This document shows positions 17,926 through 26,501 of a stretch of 64,000 nucleotides of DNA, piece after piece. The DNA is from SHVO01 sp041905525. Its GTDB lineage: Bacteria > Pseudomonadota > Alphaproteobacteria > Rhodospirillales > Rhodospirillaceae. Position numbers and translations under genes: made by a program. The stretch covers positions 62,001 through 126,000 of the forward strand of contig JAYRKY010000005.1 in assembly GCA_041905525.1 (NCBI GenBank), given 5' to 3'. How positions within the stretch are numbered: position 1 is the first letter of the stretch; the number at the start of each line of letters is the position of its first letter. The notes below the pieces were generated by a model. The model saw nothing but the letters and a program-made list of their open reading frames with translations, was not told the DNA's origin and searched no databases.

Positions 17926-19050
17926 ATGCAAAAGGCTTCAACGGTGACGCGCGTCACGCCAACACTATCGGTCTACCTGGGCTGGCAATTCATCCTGTCC
18001 TTCGTGGGTCTGCTTGCCGTGATCTCTGGGCTGATCCTGCTCTTCGATACGATCGAATTGATGCGGCGCGCGGTCGGGGATGAGAACCTTGCTTTCACCA
18101 CCGTGCTGGCCATGGCGGTCCTGAAGATGCCGCACACCGTACAGGCCGTTCTGCCCTTCACGGTGATGATTGCGATGATGTTCGCCCTGTTCCGTCTTTC
18201 GCGTGGTCACGAACTCATCGTCATGCGCTCAGCCGGCGTTTCGGTCTGGCAATTCCTGGCGCCTGCCTTGATCCTTGCCGGCGGCCTCGGCGTCTTGAAT
18301 CTGGCGGCGGTCGATCCGCTGGCTGCGAACATGTACGAAAGCTACCAGCGCATGGACCAAACTCTCCTGCGCAAGAACGCCGCGAGCCTCAATATCGGGA
18401 AGGCGGGTCTCTGGCTGCGCGAGGAGCGTGATAAGCGCGGCGTGGTGGTGCATGCCGCTGGCGTGCGCCAGGACGGCGGAACCCTGCACCTGAACGATGT
18501 TTCGATCTTTCGCACAGATATCAACGAGAAGCTCGAGGGCCGCTACAGCGCGGAGAACGGACAACTGGCACATGGGCAGTTCCACCTGCAGCGCGTGTGG
18601 GACATGGTGCCCGGAAAGCCGCCGACCTTCCGTGATGCCCTCGACCTGCCGACCTCAATCACCTTTCAGCAGGTGGAGAATAGTTTTGCGCCTCCCGAGA
18701 CGCTGTCGTTTTGGGAACTGCCTGCCTTCATCAAATTTTCGCAGGCCTCCGGCTTTTCGGCGCTCCCCCACCGGCTTTATTGGCAGTCGCTGCTTGCGAC
18801 ACCCTTCTTGCTGTGCGCGATGGTGCTGCTGGCATCGGCGTTTTTCCTTACGCCCAACGCCCGCTTGGCCGGATGGACCGCGCGCGGGATCGCCGGAGTC
18901 TCGACCGGTTTTCTTTTCTATTTTTTTAGCCGGTTCACCTATGCACTGGGATTGTCAGCCACGCTGCCGTTGGGCCTGGCCGCCTGGGCTCCCACCGCCG
19001 TCGCGGGCTTGCTGGGTCTCGCGTATCTTTTCCATCGCGAGGATGGCTGA
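17926..19050 (+). CDS. lptG: LPS export ABC transporter permease LptG
   Basis: This is a YjgP/YjgQ-family permease of 374 residues: three N-terminal transmembrane helices, a periplasmic beta-jellyroll domain (about 135-265) and three C-terminal helices. The SFWELPAFI segment just before the last helices points to LptG over LptF. LptG works with LptF and the ATPase LptB to extract LPS from the inner membrane and pass it to LptC and LptA. No lptF is adjacent; lptF and lptG are often not next to each other in Alphaproteobacteria. The next gene, a PAP2 phosphatase, starts two bases after this stop. Confidence 0.85.
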   Translation: MQKASTVTRVTPTLSVYLGWQFILSFVGLLAVISGLILLFDTIELMRRAVGDENLAFTTVLAMAVLKMPHTVQAVLPFTVMIAMMFALFRLSRGHELIVMRSAGVSVWQFLAPALILAGGLGVLNLAAVDPLAANMYESYQRMDQTLLRKNAASLNIGKAGLWLREERDKRGVVVHAAGVRQDGGTLHLNDVSIFRTDINEKLEGRYSAENGQLAHGQFHLQRVWDMVPGKPPTFRDALDLPTSITFQQVENSFAPPETLSFWELPAFIKFSQASGFSALPHRLYWQSLLATPFLLCAMVLLASAFFLTPNARLAGWTARGIAGVSTGFLFYFFSRFTYALGLSATLPLGLAAWAPTAVAGLLGLAYLFHREDG

Positions 19051-19052
19051 CG

Positions 19053-19745
19053 ATGCGGGGGCTTCTCGGCCGCGACCTGCGTGAACACCCGGTTCGGTGG
19101 ACGATGGCGGCATTGTGCCTGCTGATGTTCGTGCCGGGCCTCGACATCGCTTTCAGCGGGTTGTTCTACCGTGAGGACGTTGGTTTTTACCTCGATCGTG
19201 CGCGGTTTTTGGTTTTTGCGCGCGAGGCGGCGCCGACGATGATCCTGGGGACGGTCGTGTTCTGTGTTCTGCTCTGGCTGGGCGGTCTTGTTTTCCACCA
19301 AACGTTCCTGACCATCACGACGCGCCGTATGGGCTACTTGATTGCGAGTCTCGCAATTGGACCAGGTCTGCTTGTGGAGACCCTGCTCAAATCACATTGG
19401 GGCCGGGCGCGGCCGAACGATACTGTCTTCTTCGGTGGACACGCGGCGTTCACGCCGCCGGGATGGATCGCCGAGGAATGTTCGCATAACTGTTCGTTTA
19501 CCTCGGGCCACGCGGCGATCGGCTTTTGGCTGACGGCCTACGCGTTTCTCCTCCCCAAGGAGTGGCGCCTCGCCGGAGTGCTCGCCGGCCTATTCTGCGG
19601 CGCGGCGATCGGAATGGTCCGCGTGATTCAGGGCGCGCATTTTCTCAGCGACATCGTCTTCGCGGGTGCCTTCGTGCTCGCGGTGAATGCGGGGCTCGCC
19701 CGTCTCATACTCGGATGCAGCGGTGGTTCTAGCGATGACAGATAA
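19053..19745 (+). CDS. PAP2-family lipid phosphatase, LpxE/LpxF-like
   Basis: This 230-residue polytopic membrane protein carries the PAP2 phosphatase motifs KSHWGRARP, CSFTSGHAA and VRVIQGAHFLSDI. Its place directly behind lptG (2-base gap) makes lipid A or a related envelope lipid a reasonable substrate, in the manner of LpxE (1-phosphatase) or LpxF (4'-phosphatase); general phosphatidylglycerophosphate or undecaprenyl-pyrophosphate phosphatases share the same motifs. It is not a close copy of the PAP2 protein at 12.1 kb: the spacing and loop sequences differ. Confidence 0.82.
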   Translation: MRGLLGRDLREHPVRWTMAALCLLMFVPGLDIAFSGLFYREDVGFYLDRARFLVFAREAAPTMILGTVVFCVLLWLGGLVFHQTFLTITTRRMGYLIASLAIGPGLLVETLLKSHWGRARPNDTVFFGGHAAFTPPGWIAEECSHNCSFTSGHAAIGFWLTAYAFLLPKEWRLAGVLAGLFCGAAIGMVRVIQGAHFLSDIVFAGAFVLAVNAGLARLILGCSGGSSDDR

Positions 19746-20199
19746 ACCGAAAGGCGTTCTCGGCCGCCTTGCGGGCGCTGTGTCAGCGAGGCGTCCCAAC
19801 GCGCCGGTTGTCACGTGGCAACCCGAAGGGGGGCGATATCCGCGCCTCTTGTCCTTCGACCCCAAGGTATTGGCGGGACGCGCGGGTTTGTATGTGCTCT
19901 GGCATCTCGGCGTACGGCCGCAGTGGGTACGGGTGGGTTTCTGTGTGGATCTGGGGGCGGGGACGGCCCGACTGGCGGCAGCCCCTGAAATCGCCGTTTT
20001 TAGCGTACACGACGGACCTTTCCTGAGTTGGGCCCTTTGCTCGGCGGAGAGCGCTCCTGGCTTTGTGAACTTCCTCGCCCGCCGATTAAACCCCGCGGCG
20101 CAGGATGTTGTGCTGGAATGCGACCTCGCTGCCGATCCAGTGGCCCCGCCGGTTGCGTGCGGGCTGCCGTCTGGAACTAAAGATATTCAGGGGCATTGA
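19735..20199 (+). CDS. Hypothetical protein in the lptG-polyketide synthase operon
   Basis: This 154-residue protein begins MTDKPKGVLGRLAG at the ATG at 19735, overlapping the phosphatase gene by 11 bases; an upstream ATG in frame is buried deep in that gene and is unlikely. There is no clear signal peptide or membrane helix; one moderately hydrophobic stretch is VLAGRAGLYVLWHLGV. I recognise no family motif. Tight spacing on both sides (six bases to the polyketide synthase) indicates co-transcription and a possible accessory role in the same lipid pathway. Confidence 0.7.
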   Translation: MTDKPKGVLGRLAGAVSARRPNAPVVTWQPEGGRYPRLLSFDPKVLAGRAGLYVLWHLGVRPQWVRVGFCVDLGAGTARLAAAPEIAVFSVHDGPFLSWALCSAESAPGFVNFLARRLNPAAQDVVLECDLAADPVAPPVACGLPSGTKDIQGH

Positions 20200-20205
20200 C
20201 TCCGC

Positions 20206-21324
20206 ATGCTGATCACTCCCGCCGCGCCCATCTCCCTGAGCCAAATCAAGGCGCGGTCGGATCAGCCTCCCGTTCATATCGCGGCCGTGTCCACGGCCTA
20301 CCCGCCTTATCGATTTACGCAGACGGATGCGCTTGCTGCGGCCGCGCGGGTTTTCGGACATGCACCCGAACTGATGGAGCGAATGGCCTCCGCTTATGGC
20401 AATGCCGGCGTGAAGACCCGCTCCTCCTGCGTTCCGCTCGACTGGTATGCCGCGCCTCACGGTTGGCCCGAGCGGGCGCGTCTCTATGAGGAACATGCTC
20501 TCGCGCTGCTGACCGAGGCCGGGCGGAAGGCGCTTGCGGCGGCGGGCGTGCCTGCAAAGGATGTCGCGGCCACCGTGACGGTATCGTCAACGGGTATCGC
20601 GACGCCTAGTCTTGATTCCCTCCTCCAAGAGCCGCTGGGTCTGTCGCCTTCGACTCAACGGCTTCCGGTGTTCGGTCTGGGATGCGCCGGGGGTGCTATC
20701 GGCTTAGCCCGTGCCTCGGCGATCGCCCGGTCGATGCCGGGGCAGTGGGTCTTGTTTCTGTGTGTCGAGCTGTGCGGACTCACCTTTCGCGGATCCGACG
20801 ACAGTAAACAAAACATCATCGCGACGACGATCTTCGGCGATGGCGCGGCTGCGGTGCTGCTGCGGGCGGACGTGCCGGGATGCGAAGAGCGTTACCGGGC
20901 GCGCGTTCATGCGTGGTGCGAGCATACATGGCCTGCAACACGTGACATCATGGGGTGGCGGATCGAGGATGACGGCCTTGGCGTGATTTTTTCCCGCAGC
21001 ATTCCTCACTTGGTGCGTACGAAAATGCGCGAGATCACTGACGCCTTCCTCCAGGACTGCGGGCTGCGCCAGTCGGACCTGGCCGGGATCATCGTGCACC
21101 CTGGTGGCGAACGCGTACTGGAAGCGCTGGAGAGCGCCTACGAACTTGCGTCCGGAAGCCTGATGCATGCCCGCGCCGTGCTGGCGGAGCGCGGTAACAT
21201 GTCCGCCGTCACCGTACTTGCGGTGCTGGAACGAACGTTGACAGCCGGGGATCGCGGACTTCACATGATGACGGCGCTGGGACCCGGCTTTTCGGCTGCG
21301 GCGTGTTTGTTGGATTTGGGCTAG
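20206..21324 (+). CDS. Type III polyketide synthase (chalcone/stilbene synthase family)
   Basis: A homodimeric ketosynthase that condenses a starter acyl-CoA with malonyl-CoA units without an acyl carrier protein. The catalytic triad is visible: C160 in GLGCAGG, H298 in IVHPGG and N331 in RGNMSA. The length of 372 residues is normal. Bacterial members paired with an ICMT-like methyltransferase, as here, typically make alkylresorcinols or alkylpyrones from long-chain fatty acyl starters and then methylate them (the Bacillus BpsA-BpsB and Streptomyces SrsA-SrsB types). The product is inferred from this context; starter length and ring type cannot be told from sequence by eye. Confidence 0.92.
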   Translation: MLITPAAPISLSQIKARSDQPPVHIAAVSTAYPPYRFTQTDALAAAARVFGHAPELMERMASAYGNAGVKTRSSCVPLDWYAAPHGWPERARLYEEHALALLTEAGRKALAAAGVPAKDVAATVTVSSTGIATPSLDSLLQEPLGLSPSTQRLPVFGLGCAGGAIGLARASAIARSMPGQWVLFLCVELCGLTFRGSDDSKQNIIATTIFGDGAAAVLLRADVPGCEERYRARVHAWCEHTWPATRDIMGWRIEDDGLGVIFSRSIPHLVRTKMREITDAFLQDCGLRQSDLAGIIVHPGGERVLEALESAYELASGSLMHARAVLAERGNMSAVTVLAVLERTLTAGDRGLHMMTALGPGFSAAACLLDLG

Positions 21325-21327
21325 ACC

Positions 21328-21849
21328 GTGGCTTGGGAATTCGCGGCGCCGGTGTGGTTCGCCTACACGATCCTGTTTCTGGTCGCGGGGCAGCGGCTCG
21401 GGGAACTGGTTATCGCCAACCGCAATACGGCAGCCCTGCTGGCGCGCGGCGCGCGGGAGATCGGCGCTTCGCACTATCCCGTCATCGTCGGGCTTCATGT
21501 TTTTTGGCTTGCCGCGCTGGCTTGGTGGGTCGCTGTGCACTCGCCGGCCGTGAACTTGCCGCTGCTCGGGGTCTTCGCGGGGCTCCAGGCGGCGCGACTG
21601 TGGGTGCTTTGGGCTCTGGGACCTTTCTGGACCACGCGGATTATTACGCTTCCCGGGGCGCCGCTGGTGCGCCGCGGCCCTTACCGGTTCGTGCGACATC
21701 CCAACTACGTGGTTGTGGCGCTCGAGATCGCGGTGCTGCCGCTGGTTTTCGGGGCGTGGGAGATTGCTATGATCTTCTCAATCCTGAATGCGGCTGTTCT
21801 TTACGTCCGCATTAGCGCTGAGAACCGTGCTCTCGCCGAAAGACCCTAA
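21328..21849 (+). CDS. ICMT-type membrane O-methyltransferase partner of the polyketide synthase
   Basis: This 173-residue protein starts at a GTG three bases after the polyketide synthase stop. It belongs to the isoprenylcysteine carboxyl methyltransferase/YpbQ group: four to five membrane helices and the SAM-binding C-terminal motif GPYRFVRHPNYVVV followed by an ENRAL motif. Such proteins next to type III polyketide synthases O-methylate the alkylpyrone or alkylresorcinol product. Tight coupling to the synthase supports that role. Confidence 0.88.
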   Translation: MAWEFAAPVWFAYTILFLVAGQRLGELVIANRNTAALLARGAREIGASHYPVIVGLHVFWLAALAWWVAVHSPAVNLPLLGVFAGLQAARLWVLWALGPFWTTRIITLPGAPLVRRGPYRFVRHPNYVVVALEIAVLPLVFGAWEIAMIFSILNAAVLYVRISAENRALAERP

Positions 21850-21850
21850 G

Positions 21851-22417
21851 TCACTCCGCATCCCCTTCGAGCGCTCGGCGTGCGATCGCGTAACTGAAGC
21901 CGGCGCGCCCCAACGCGCCGAGTTCCTTCTTTTGCTTTTTCGCGCGCGCGTCCTTATCCGCCGGTACGGTGCCGAAGGCCCCGAATCGCCGCCGTTTTGC
22001 ATACGCGATGGCCGCCGCAAGGCTCGCATCCTCGCCCGAGGTGGTTTCGGCTGTTTCCTTGAGGACCGCCTCGATCATGGCCCGCGGGACGCCTTTCGCG
22101 GTAAGCAGGGCGCGGATGCGCCCCGGGCCCTTTCCCAAGCGGCGAAGCGAGGCGGCGCGGTCGGCGGCGTATCGCGCGTCGTTGACCAAACCGAGGCGCA
22201 CTAAACGCTCCACGATCTCGTCGATCCATCGGTTGGTTTCCGCGGCGTCGCCACCCTGAACCCGTCTCGCCCGTTCGGCCCTGCGCGCCAGAACGCGCCG
22301 CAGGTGGGTCGCCGTCGTCGCGAAGCGCTCAATGTAGAAGCGCGCAATGTTGTCCAGGCGCCGCTGCGTCATTTTGCGCGGGCCTGCCTTGCGCGCTGGG
22401 CGTTGTGGTTCGGTCAT
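21851..22417 (-). CDS. recX: RecX-family regulator of RecA
   Basis: A small helical-repeat protein that modulates RecA filaments. The three-helix RecX modules are visible, including ERLVRLGLVNDARYAADRAA, RLGKGPGRIRALLTAKGVP and the C-terminal RAGFSYAIARRAL. The ATG at 22417 (MTEPQRPARK) is preferred because the more upstream in-frame start would overlap the divergent ABC permease gene. The protein is then 188 residues, within the family range. It converges on the methyltransferase gene with one base between the two stops. Confidence 0.85.
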   Translation of the reverse strand: MTEPQRPARKAGPRKMTQRRLDNIARFYIERFATTATHLRRVLARRAERARRVQGGDAAETNRWIDEIVERLVRLGLVNDARYAADRAASLRRLGKGPGRIRALLTAKGVPRAMIEAVLKETAETTSGEDASLAAAIAYAKRRRFGAFGTVPADKDARAKKQKKELGALGRAGFSYAIARRALEGDAE

Positions 22418-22455
22418 GGCCGGGGCATCATGGCGCTCAAGTAAAGAGGACTGCA

Positions 22456-23280
22456 ATGCGCGATCAGACGGCACCCAATCCCAACGCTTTCACAGCGCCC
22501 CACCCACGAACGATGGGTTCGATCAATTGGCGCGGGATGTGGGAATTGTACCTAAAGGAGGTGCGCCGTTTCTGGAAGGTGGTCTTCCAGACCGTCGCTG
22601 CGCCCGTAATCACCAGTCTTATGTTTCTTTTGGTGATGGTCTTCGCCTTCGGGAGCGGCGGTCAGGTCCATGGCTATCCGTTCGGCGACTTCCTGGTTCC
22701 GGGCCTTGTCATCATGACCATGATTCAGAACGCCTTCGCCAACACGTCATCGTCCATCTTGGTTTCGAAGGTGCAGGGAAACATCGTCGACGTGCTCATG
22801 CCACCCTTAAGTGCGCTTGAACTGACGGTGGCGTGGACTCTCGGTGGCGTCACCCGCGGCTTGGCGGTGGGGGCGGTATGCGCGGGCGTGATGGCCTTCT
22901 TCGCCGATATCCATGTTTTCAACATCTGGCTGATCCTGTTCCATGCTTTCGCCGGGTGTCTTCTGATGTCGCTGATGGGCGTGGTGGCGGCCGTTTGGGC
23001 GGAGAAGTTCGACCACATGGCGGTGGTGACGAATTTCATCGTCACGCCGCTGACGTTCCTGTCGGGCACCTTCTATACGATCGACCGCCTGCCGCCGTGG
23101 GCGCAGTTCATCGCCCACTACAATCCGTTTTTCTACAATATCGATGGGTTCCGCTATGGGTTCATCGGCCAGCCCGCTGGCGATCACGTTCCGGGGCTGA
23201 TCATCCTGACGGTCTTTTGCGTCACTGCCTCGGTGGCGACCTACGCCGTCATTCGCAGCGGGTATAAACTTAAGGCCTGA
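22456..23280 (+). CDS. ABC-2 type transporter permease (YadH-like)
   Basis: Inner-membrane export permease of 274 residues with six hydrophobic segments and the ABC-2 family block TPLTFLSGTFYTIDRLPPW, which is the conserved TP-x-x-x-L-S-G-x-F/Y motif, followed by the YNPFFYNIDGFRYGF block. The ATG at 22456 is preceded by AAGAGGA. Related permeases (YadH, NodJ) export lipids, polysaccharides or drugs with a separate ATPase. No ATPase gene is adjacent on this strand, so the partner must be encoded elsewhere. The substrate is unknown. Confidence 0.85.
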   Translation: MRDQTAPNPNAFTAPHPRTMGSINWRGMWELYLKEVRRFWKVVFQTVAAPVITSLMFLLVMVFAFGSGGQVHGYPFGDFLVPGLVIMTMIQNAFANTSSSILVSKVQGNIVDVLMPPLSALELTVAWTLGGVTRGLAVGAVCAGVMAFFADIHVFNIWLILFHAFAGCLLMSLMGVVAAVWAEKFDHMAVVTNFIVTPLTFLSGTFYTIDRLPPWAQFIAHYNPFFYNIDGFRYGFIGQPAGDHVPGLIILTVFCVTASVATYAVIRSGYKLKA

Positions 23281-23337
23281 GCCCTCGCGAGGGGCTGTCG
23301 TTGACAAACCCCCTGAGTGGCGTATGAATGAAGAAGA

Positions 23338-23367
23338 GGGCGGTCCGAGGGCCGCCCCAATTTTTTT
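23338..23367 (+). terminator. Rho-independent terminator ahead of argD
   Basis: GGGCGG (23338-23343) and CCGCCC (23352-23357) form a GC-rich stem with a short loop, followed after CAA by seven T residues (23361-23367). It lies 58 bases after the ABC permease stop and 59 bases before the argD ATG. It may simply end the permease transcript, or it may act as an attenuator if argD transcription starts upstream of it. Confidence 0.75.
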
Positions 23368-23425
23368 CCGTCTCGTTTTCGTAGGCCGGGTTTCCGGCCC
23401 GTCTTCGCCAGTGAAAGGGCGACTC

Positions 23426-24604
23426 ATGGCTATTTCCGCTGTGATGCCGGTATTTGCGAGAACCGATATCATCTTCGAGCGTGGTGAGGGCGCGTGGCTG
23501 TTCACGGCCGACGGGCGTCGATTTCTGGACTTCGCCGCCGGCGTGGCAGTCAACAGTCTCGGCCATACGCATCCGCACCTTGTTGCGAAGCTCAAGGAGC
23601 AGGCCGACAAGTTGTGGCACTGCTCTAACCTGTATCGCGTGGCAGGACAGGAAAAGGTGGCCGCGAGGCTCGTCGCTCACTCCTTCGCCGATACGGTCTT
23701 CTTCTGCAATTCTGGCGCTGAAGCCATGGAGTGCGCGCTAAAGGTGGCCCGGCGCTTCCACCAGGCGCAGGGCGCCAAAGAAAAATACCGCGTCATCACC
23801 GCGCGCGGCGCATTCCACGGCCGGACGTTGGCAACGATTTCCGCGGGGGGACAGGAAAAGCATCTCGACGGATTCGCGCCCCGGGTCGAAGGGTTCGACC
23901 AAGTCGCTTTAGGTAATCTGAACGAAGCGCGCGCCGCAATAACGCCGGAGACCGCCGCCGTCGTCGTGGAGCCGGTGCAGGGAGAGGGCGGCATTTTGCC
24001 TTGCGACCCGGCGTATCTGCGCGGCCTTCGCGCGATGGCCGACGAGTTTGGCCTGCTCTTGATTTTCGATGAAGTGCAGACCGGCATGGGTCGCACCGGC
24101 AAGCTCTTCGCTCACGAGTGGTCGGACGTTGCACCCGACGTGATGGCTCTCGCCAAAGGTCTAGGCGGGGGCTTCCCGGTGGGCGCTTGTCTGGCAACCG
24201 AGCGCGCCGCGCAATACATGACACCCGGATCTCACGGGTCGACGTTTGGCGGCAACCCTCTCGCAATGGCTGCGGCGGATGCGGTTCTCGACGTGATGCT
24301 CGCCCCCGGCTTTTTCGAGAGTGTGAACGCGGCCGGCGATAAACTGTGGGCCGGCGTGCAGGCGGTGGCCGCCAGATATCCGAACATCATCACCGAGGTC
24401 CGCGGGAAGGGCCTGATGATCGGCCTCAAGTGCGGGATTCCCAATGGTGATGTCGTCGCGCGCCTGATGGCTCACGGCCTGCTGACGGTGGGGGCCGGCG
24501 ACAACGTGGTGCGATTAGTTCCCCCTCTCATCATCGGCGACAGCGAAATCGACGCCGCTGTCTCGATCATTGAAAAATCGGCCGCCGAGCTGGCGGCAGC
24601 TTAG
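23426..24604 (+). CDS. argD: Acetylornithine / succinyldiaminopimelate aminotransferase (ArgD)
   Basis: Class III PLP aminotransferase of arginine synthesis, converting N-acetylglutamate semialdehyde to N-acetylornithine. The PLP lysine is K244 in LALAKGLGGGFP; the phosphate-binding NSGAEA block (95-100), the FDEVQTGMGRTG block and the SHGSTFGGNPLAM block are all clear. The start is the ATG at 23426 (MAISAVMPVF), preceded by GAAAGG; upstream codons in the same frame run through the terminator and are not credible. It is followed by argF after 28 bases. Confidence 0.94.
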   Translation: MAISAVMPVFARTDIIFERGEGAWLFTADGRRFLDFAAGVAVNSLGHTHPHLVAKLKEQADKLWHCSNLYRVAGQEKVAARLVAHSFADTVFFCNSGAEAMECALKVARRFHQAQGAKEKYRVITARGAFHGRTLATISAGGQEKHLDGFAPRVEGFDQVALGNLNEARAAITPETAAVVVEPVQGEGGILPCDPAYLRGLRAMADEFGLLLIFDEVQTGMGRTGKLFAHEWSDVAPDVMALAKGLGGGFPVGACLATERAAQYMTPGSHGSTFGGNPLAMAAADAVLDVMLAPGFFESVNAAGDKLWAGVQAVAARYPNIITEVRGKGLMIGLKCGIPNGDVVARLMAHGLLTVGAGDNVVRLVPPLIIGDSEIDAAVSIIEKSAAELAAA

Positions 24605-24632
24605 GGCGTGACGTCGCCCCGGAGATCCCGAT

Positions 24633-25547
24633 ATGTCGACTTCACTGAAACACTTCCTCGATCTGCATCTATTGCCTGCGGATACACTGCGCTCGATCCT
24701 GACGAGCGCGGCCCGCCTGAAGAGCGCGCAAGCGAAGCTGGGAGCCTCCGGCCAACCGCTGGCGGGAAAGACGCTGGCGATGTTGTTTGAGAAACCTTCC
24801 ACGCGCACCCGCGTTTCGTTTCAGGTCGGAATGCAGCAGTTGGGGGGGCAGGTGATCGTCATGTCTCCGGAAAGCATGCAGCTCGGCCGGGGCGAGACCA
24901 TCGCTGATACGGCGCGGGTTCTGTCGCGTTATGTCGACGCCATCATGCTGCGCACCGCCGGCCCCGAGAAGCTGCAGGAACTGGCCCGTTACGCGACGGT
25001 GCCGGTCATCAATGGTCTGACGGATGCGTCGCACCCATGCCAGATCATGGCCGACATCTTGACGTACGAAGAGCGCAAGGGGCCGATCAAAGGTGCGGTC
25101 GTGGCGTGGTCCGGCGACGGCAATAACGTCGCCACAAGCTGGATCCATGCCGCCGCGCTGTTCGATTTTGAACTTCGGCTGGCCTGTCCGGCGGAACTGC
25201 CGCCGGCGGCGGACGCCCTCGCCTGGGCGAAGGAACGTGGCGCGCGGGTTACCGTCGGTGCCGATCCGGTCGCGGCGGTCGCGGGCGCCGACTGCGTGGT
25301 CACGGACACCTGGGTTTCGATGGGTGACAAGGCCGGCGACCGGCATGCCGTGCTGGCACCGTTTCAGGTCAATGAGAACTTGATGGGCGCCGCCAAACCG
25401 GACGCCATCTTCATGCATTGTCTTCCCGCTCATCGCGGTGAAGAAGTAACCGAGGCTGTCTTCGAGAGCGCTCAATCCGTCGTGTGGGATGAGGCTGAGA
25501 ACCGGCTTCACGCGCAAAAAGGCGTATTGTTGTGGTGTCTAACTTGA
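24633..25547 (+). CDS. argF: Ornithine carbamoyltransferase (ArgF)
   Basis: Joins carbamoyl phosphate to ornithine to make citrulline. The carbamoyl-phosphate motif STRTR follows FEKP near residue 56, HPCQ lies near residue 131, and the ornithine-binding HCLPAHRGEEV block is near the C-terminus. The length of 304 residues is typical of the anabolic enzyme. argD-argF-hslO is an order I associate with Alphaproteobacteria; the stop overlaps the hslO ATG by one base. Confidence 0.96.
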   Translation: MSTSLKHFLDLHLLPADTLRSILTSAARLKSAQAKLGASGQPLAGKTLAMLFEKPSTRTRVSFQVGMQQLGGQVIVMSPESMQLGRGETIADTARVLSRYVDAIMLRTAGPEKLQELARYATVPVINGLTDASHPCQIMADILTYEERKGPIKGAVVAWSGDGNNVATSWIHAAALFDFELRLACPAELPPAADALAWAKERGARVTVGADPVAAVAGADCVVTDTWVSMGDKAGDRHAVLAPFQVNENLMGAAKPDAIFMHCLPAHRGEEVTEAVFESAQSVVWDEAENRLHAQKGVLLWCLT

Positions 25548-26476
25548 TGGCGCATGCCGGCGCCGAAGATGTCTGTCAGCCGTTCATCATCGGAAATGGA
25601 GCCTTTCGCGGCCGCTTGGTTCGCCTCACCGGCGCCGTGACCGAGATCATTCAACGCCACAGGGATCCCACGGAGGTCTCTGTGCTTCTCGCGGAATCCA
25701 TCGTCGCCGCCATCGCCCTGGCGAGCGGACTGAAGTACGACGGTGTCTTCACGTTGCAGGTTCAAGGCCGGGGGCCGGTCCACACGCTTGTGGCCGACAT
25801 TACAAGTGCCGGAGATGTCCGGGCCTGCGCAAAATATGATCGAGAGGCGGTTATGGCCGATCTCGCCAAGCCGCGCGCGCCCGGCGCCACGCCGCAGTTG
25901 ATGGGGTCCTCGGGCCACTTGGCATTTACGGTCGACCAGGGGCCGGACACGGAACGTTACCAAGGCATCGTGGCGCTGTCCGGGGAAAGCCTGGCAGAGT
26001 CCATCCATCATTATTTCCGTCAATCGGAGCAGATCGAATCGGCCCTGAAAATCGCGGTTGGGTCCCCGGCGGCGGACGGTTCTTGGACGGCCGGCGCGGT
26101 GTTGATCCAGCGCATGCCAGAGGACGGCGGACGGCCAGTAGACCGCGAAGAGGCGGAGGACGCATGGCGTACCGCGGTAATCCTCCTTGGGAGCCTGAAG
26201 GATTCGGAGCTTCTCGACCTCGGTCTATCCCCCGCGCAAATCCTCATGCGGCTGTATGCGACCGTCGGGATTGGCCTTTTGGAACGAAAACCCGTCCGCG
26301 CGAAGTGTCGTTGCTCTCGCGAGCGGAGCGAACGTATTCTTGCCTCATTTCCGGTGGAAGAAGTCAGATCCTACGCGCAGGACGGAGTGGTGCATATGAC
26401 GTGTGAGTTTTGCGGCACCGACTATGCGTTCTCCGAAAGCGAGCTGACCAATCTCGCCATGCGTAACCAGCCGTAG
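25547..26476 (+). CDS. hslO: Redox-regulated chaperone Hsp33
   Basis: A cytoplasmic holdase activated by oxidation. The four zinc cysteines are present as CRC and CEFC about 34 residues apart near the C-terminus, in the usual C-x-C and C-x2-C layout. Upstream blocks such as GRGPVHTLVADIT and QGIVALSGESLAES match the family. The ATG at 25547 overlaps the argF stop (TGATG); GTG codons at 25532 and 25535 are also in frame but lie inside argF. It is about 309 residues long. Confidence 0.93.
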   Translation: MAHAGAEDVCQPFIIGNGAFRGRLVRLTGAVTEIIQRHRDPTEVSVLLAESIVAAIALASGLKYDGVFTLQVQGRGPVHTLVADITSAGDVRACAKYDREAVMADLAKPRAPGATPQLMGSSGHLAFTVDQGPDTERYQGIVALSGESLAESIHHYFRQSEQIESALKIAVGSPAADGSWTAGAVLIQRMPEDGGRPVDREEAEDAWRTAVILLGSLKDSELLDLGLSPAQILMRLYATVGIGLLERKPVRAKCRCSRERSERILASFPVEEVRSYAQDGVVHMTCEFCGTDYAFSESELTNLAMRNQP

Positions 26477-26501
26477 CGGCTCCGACGCCTGAGGTGAAAT
26501 C

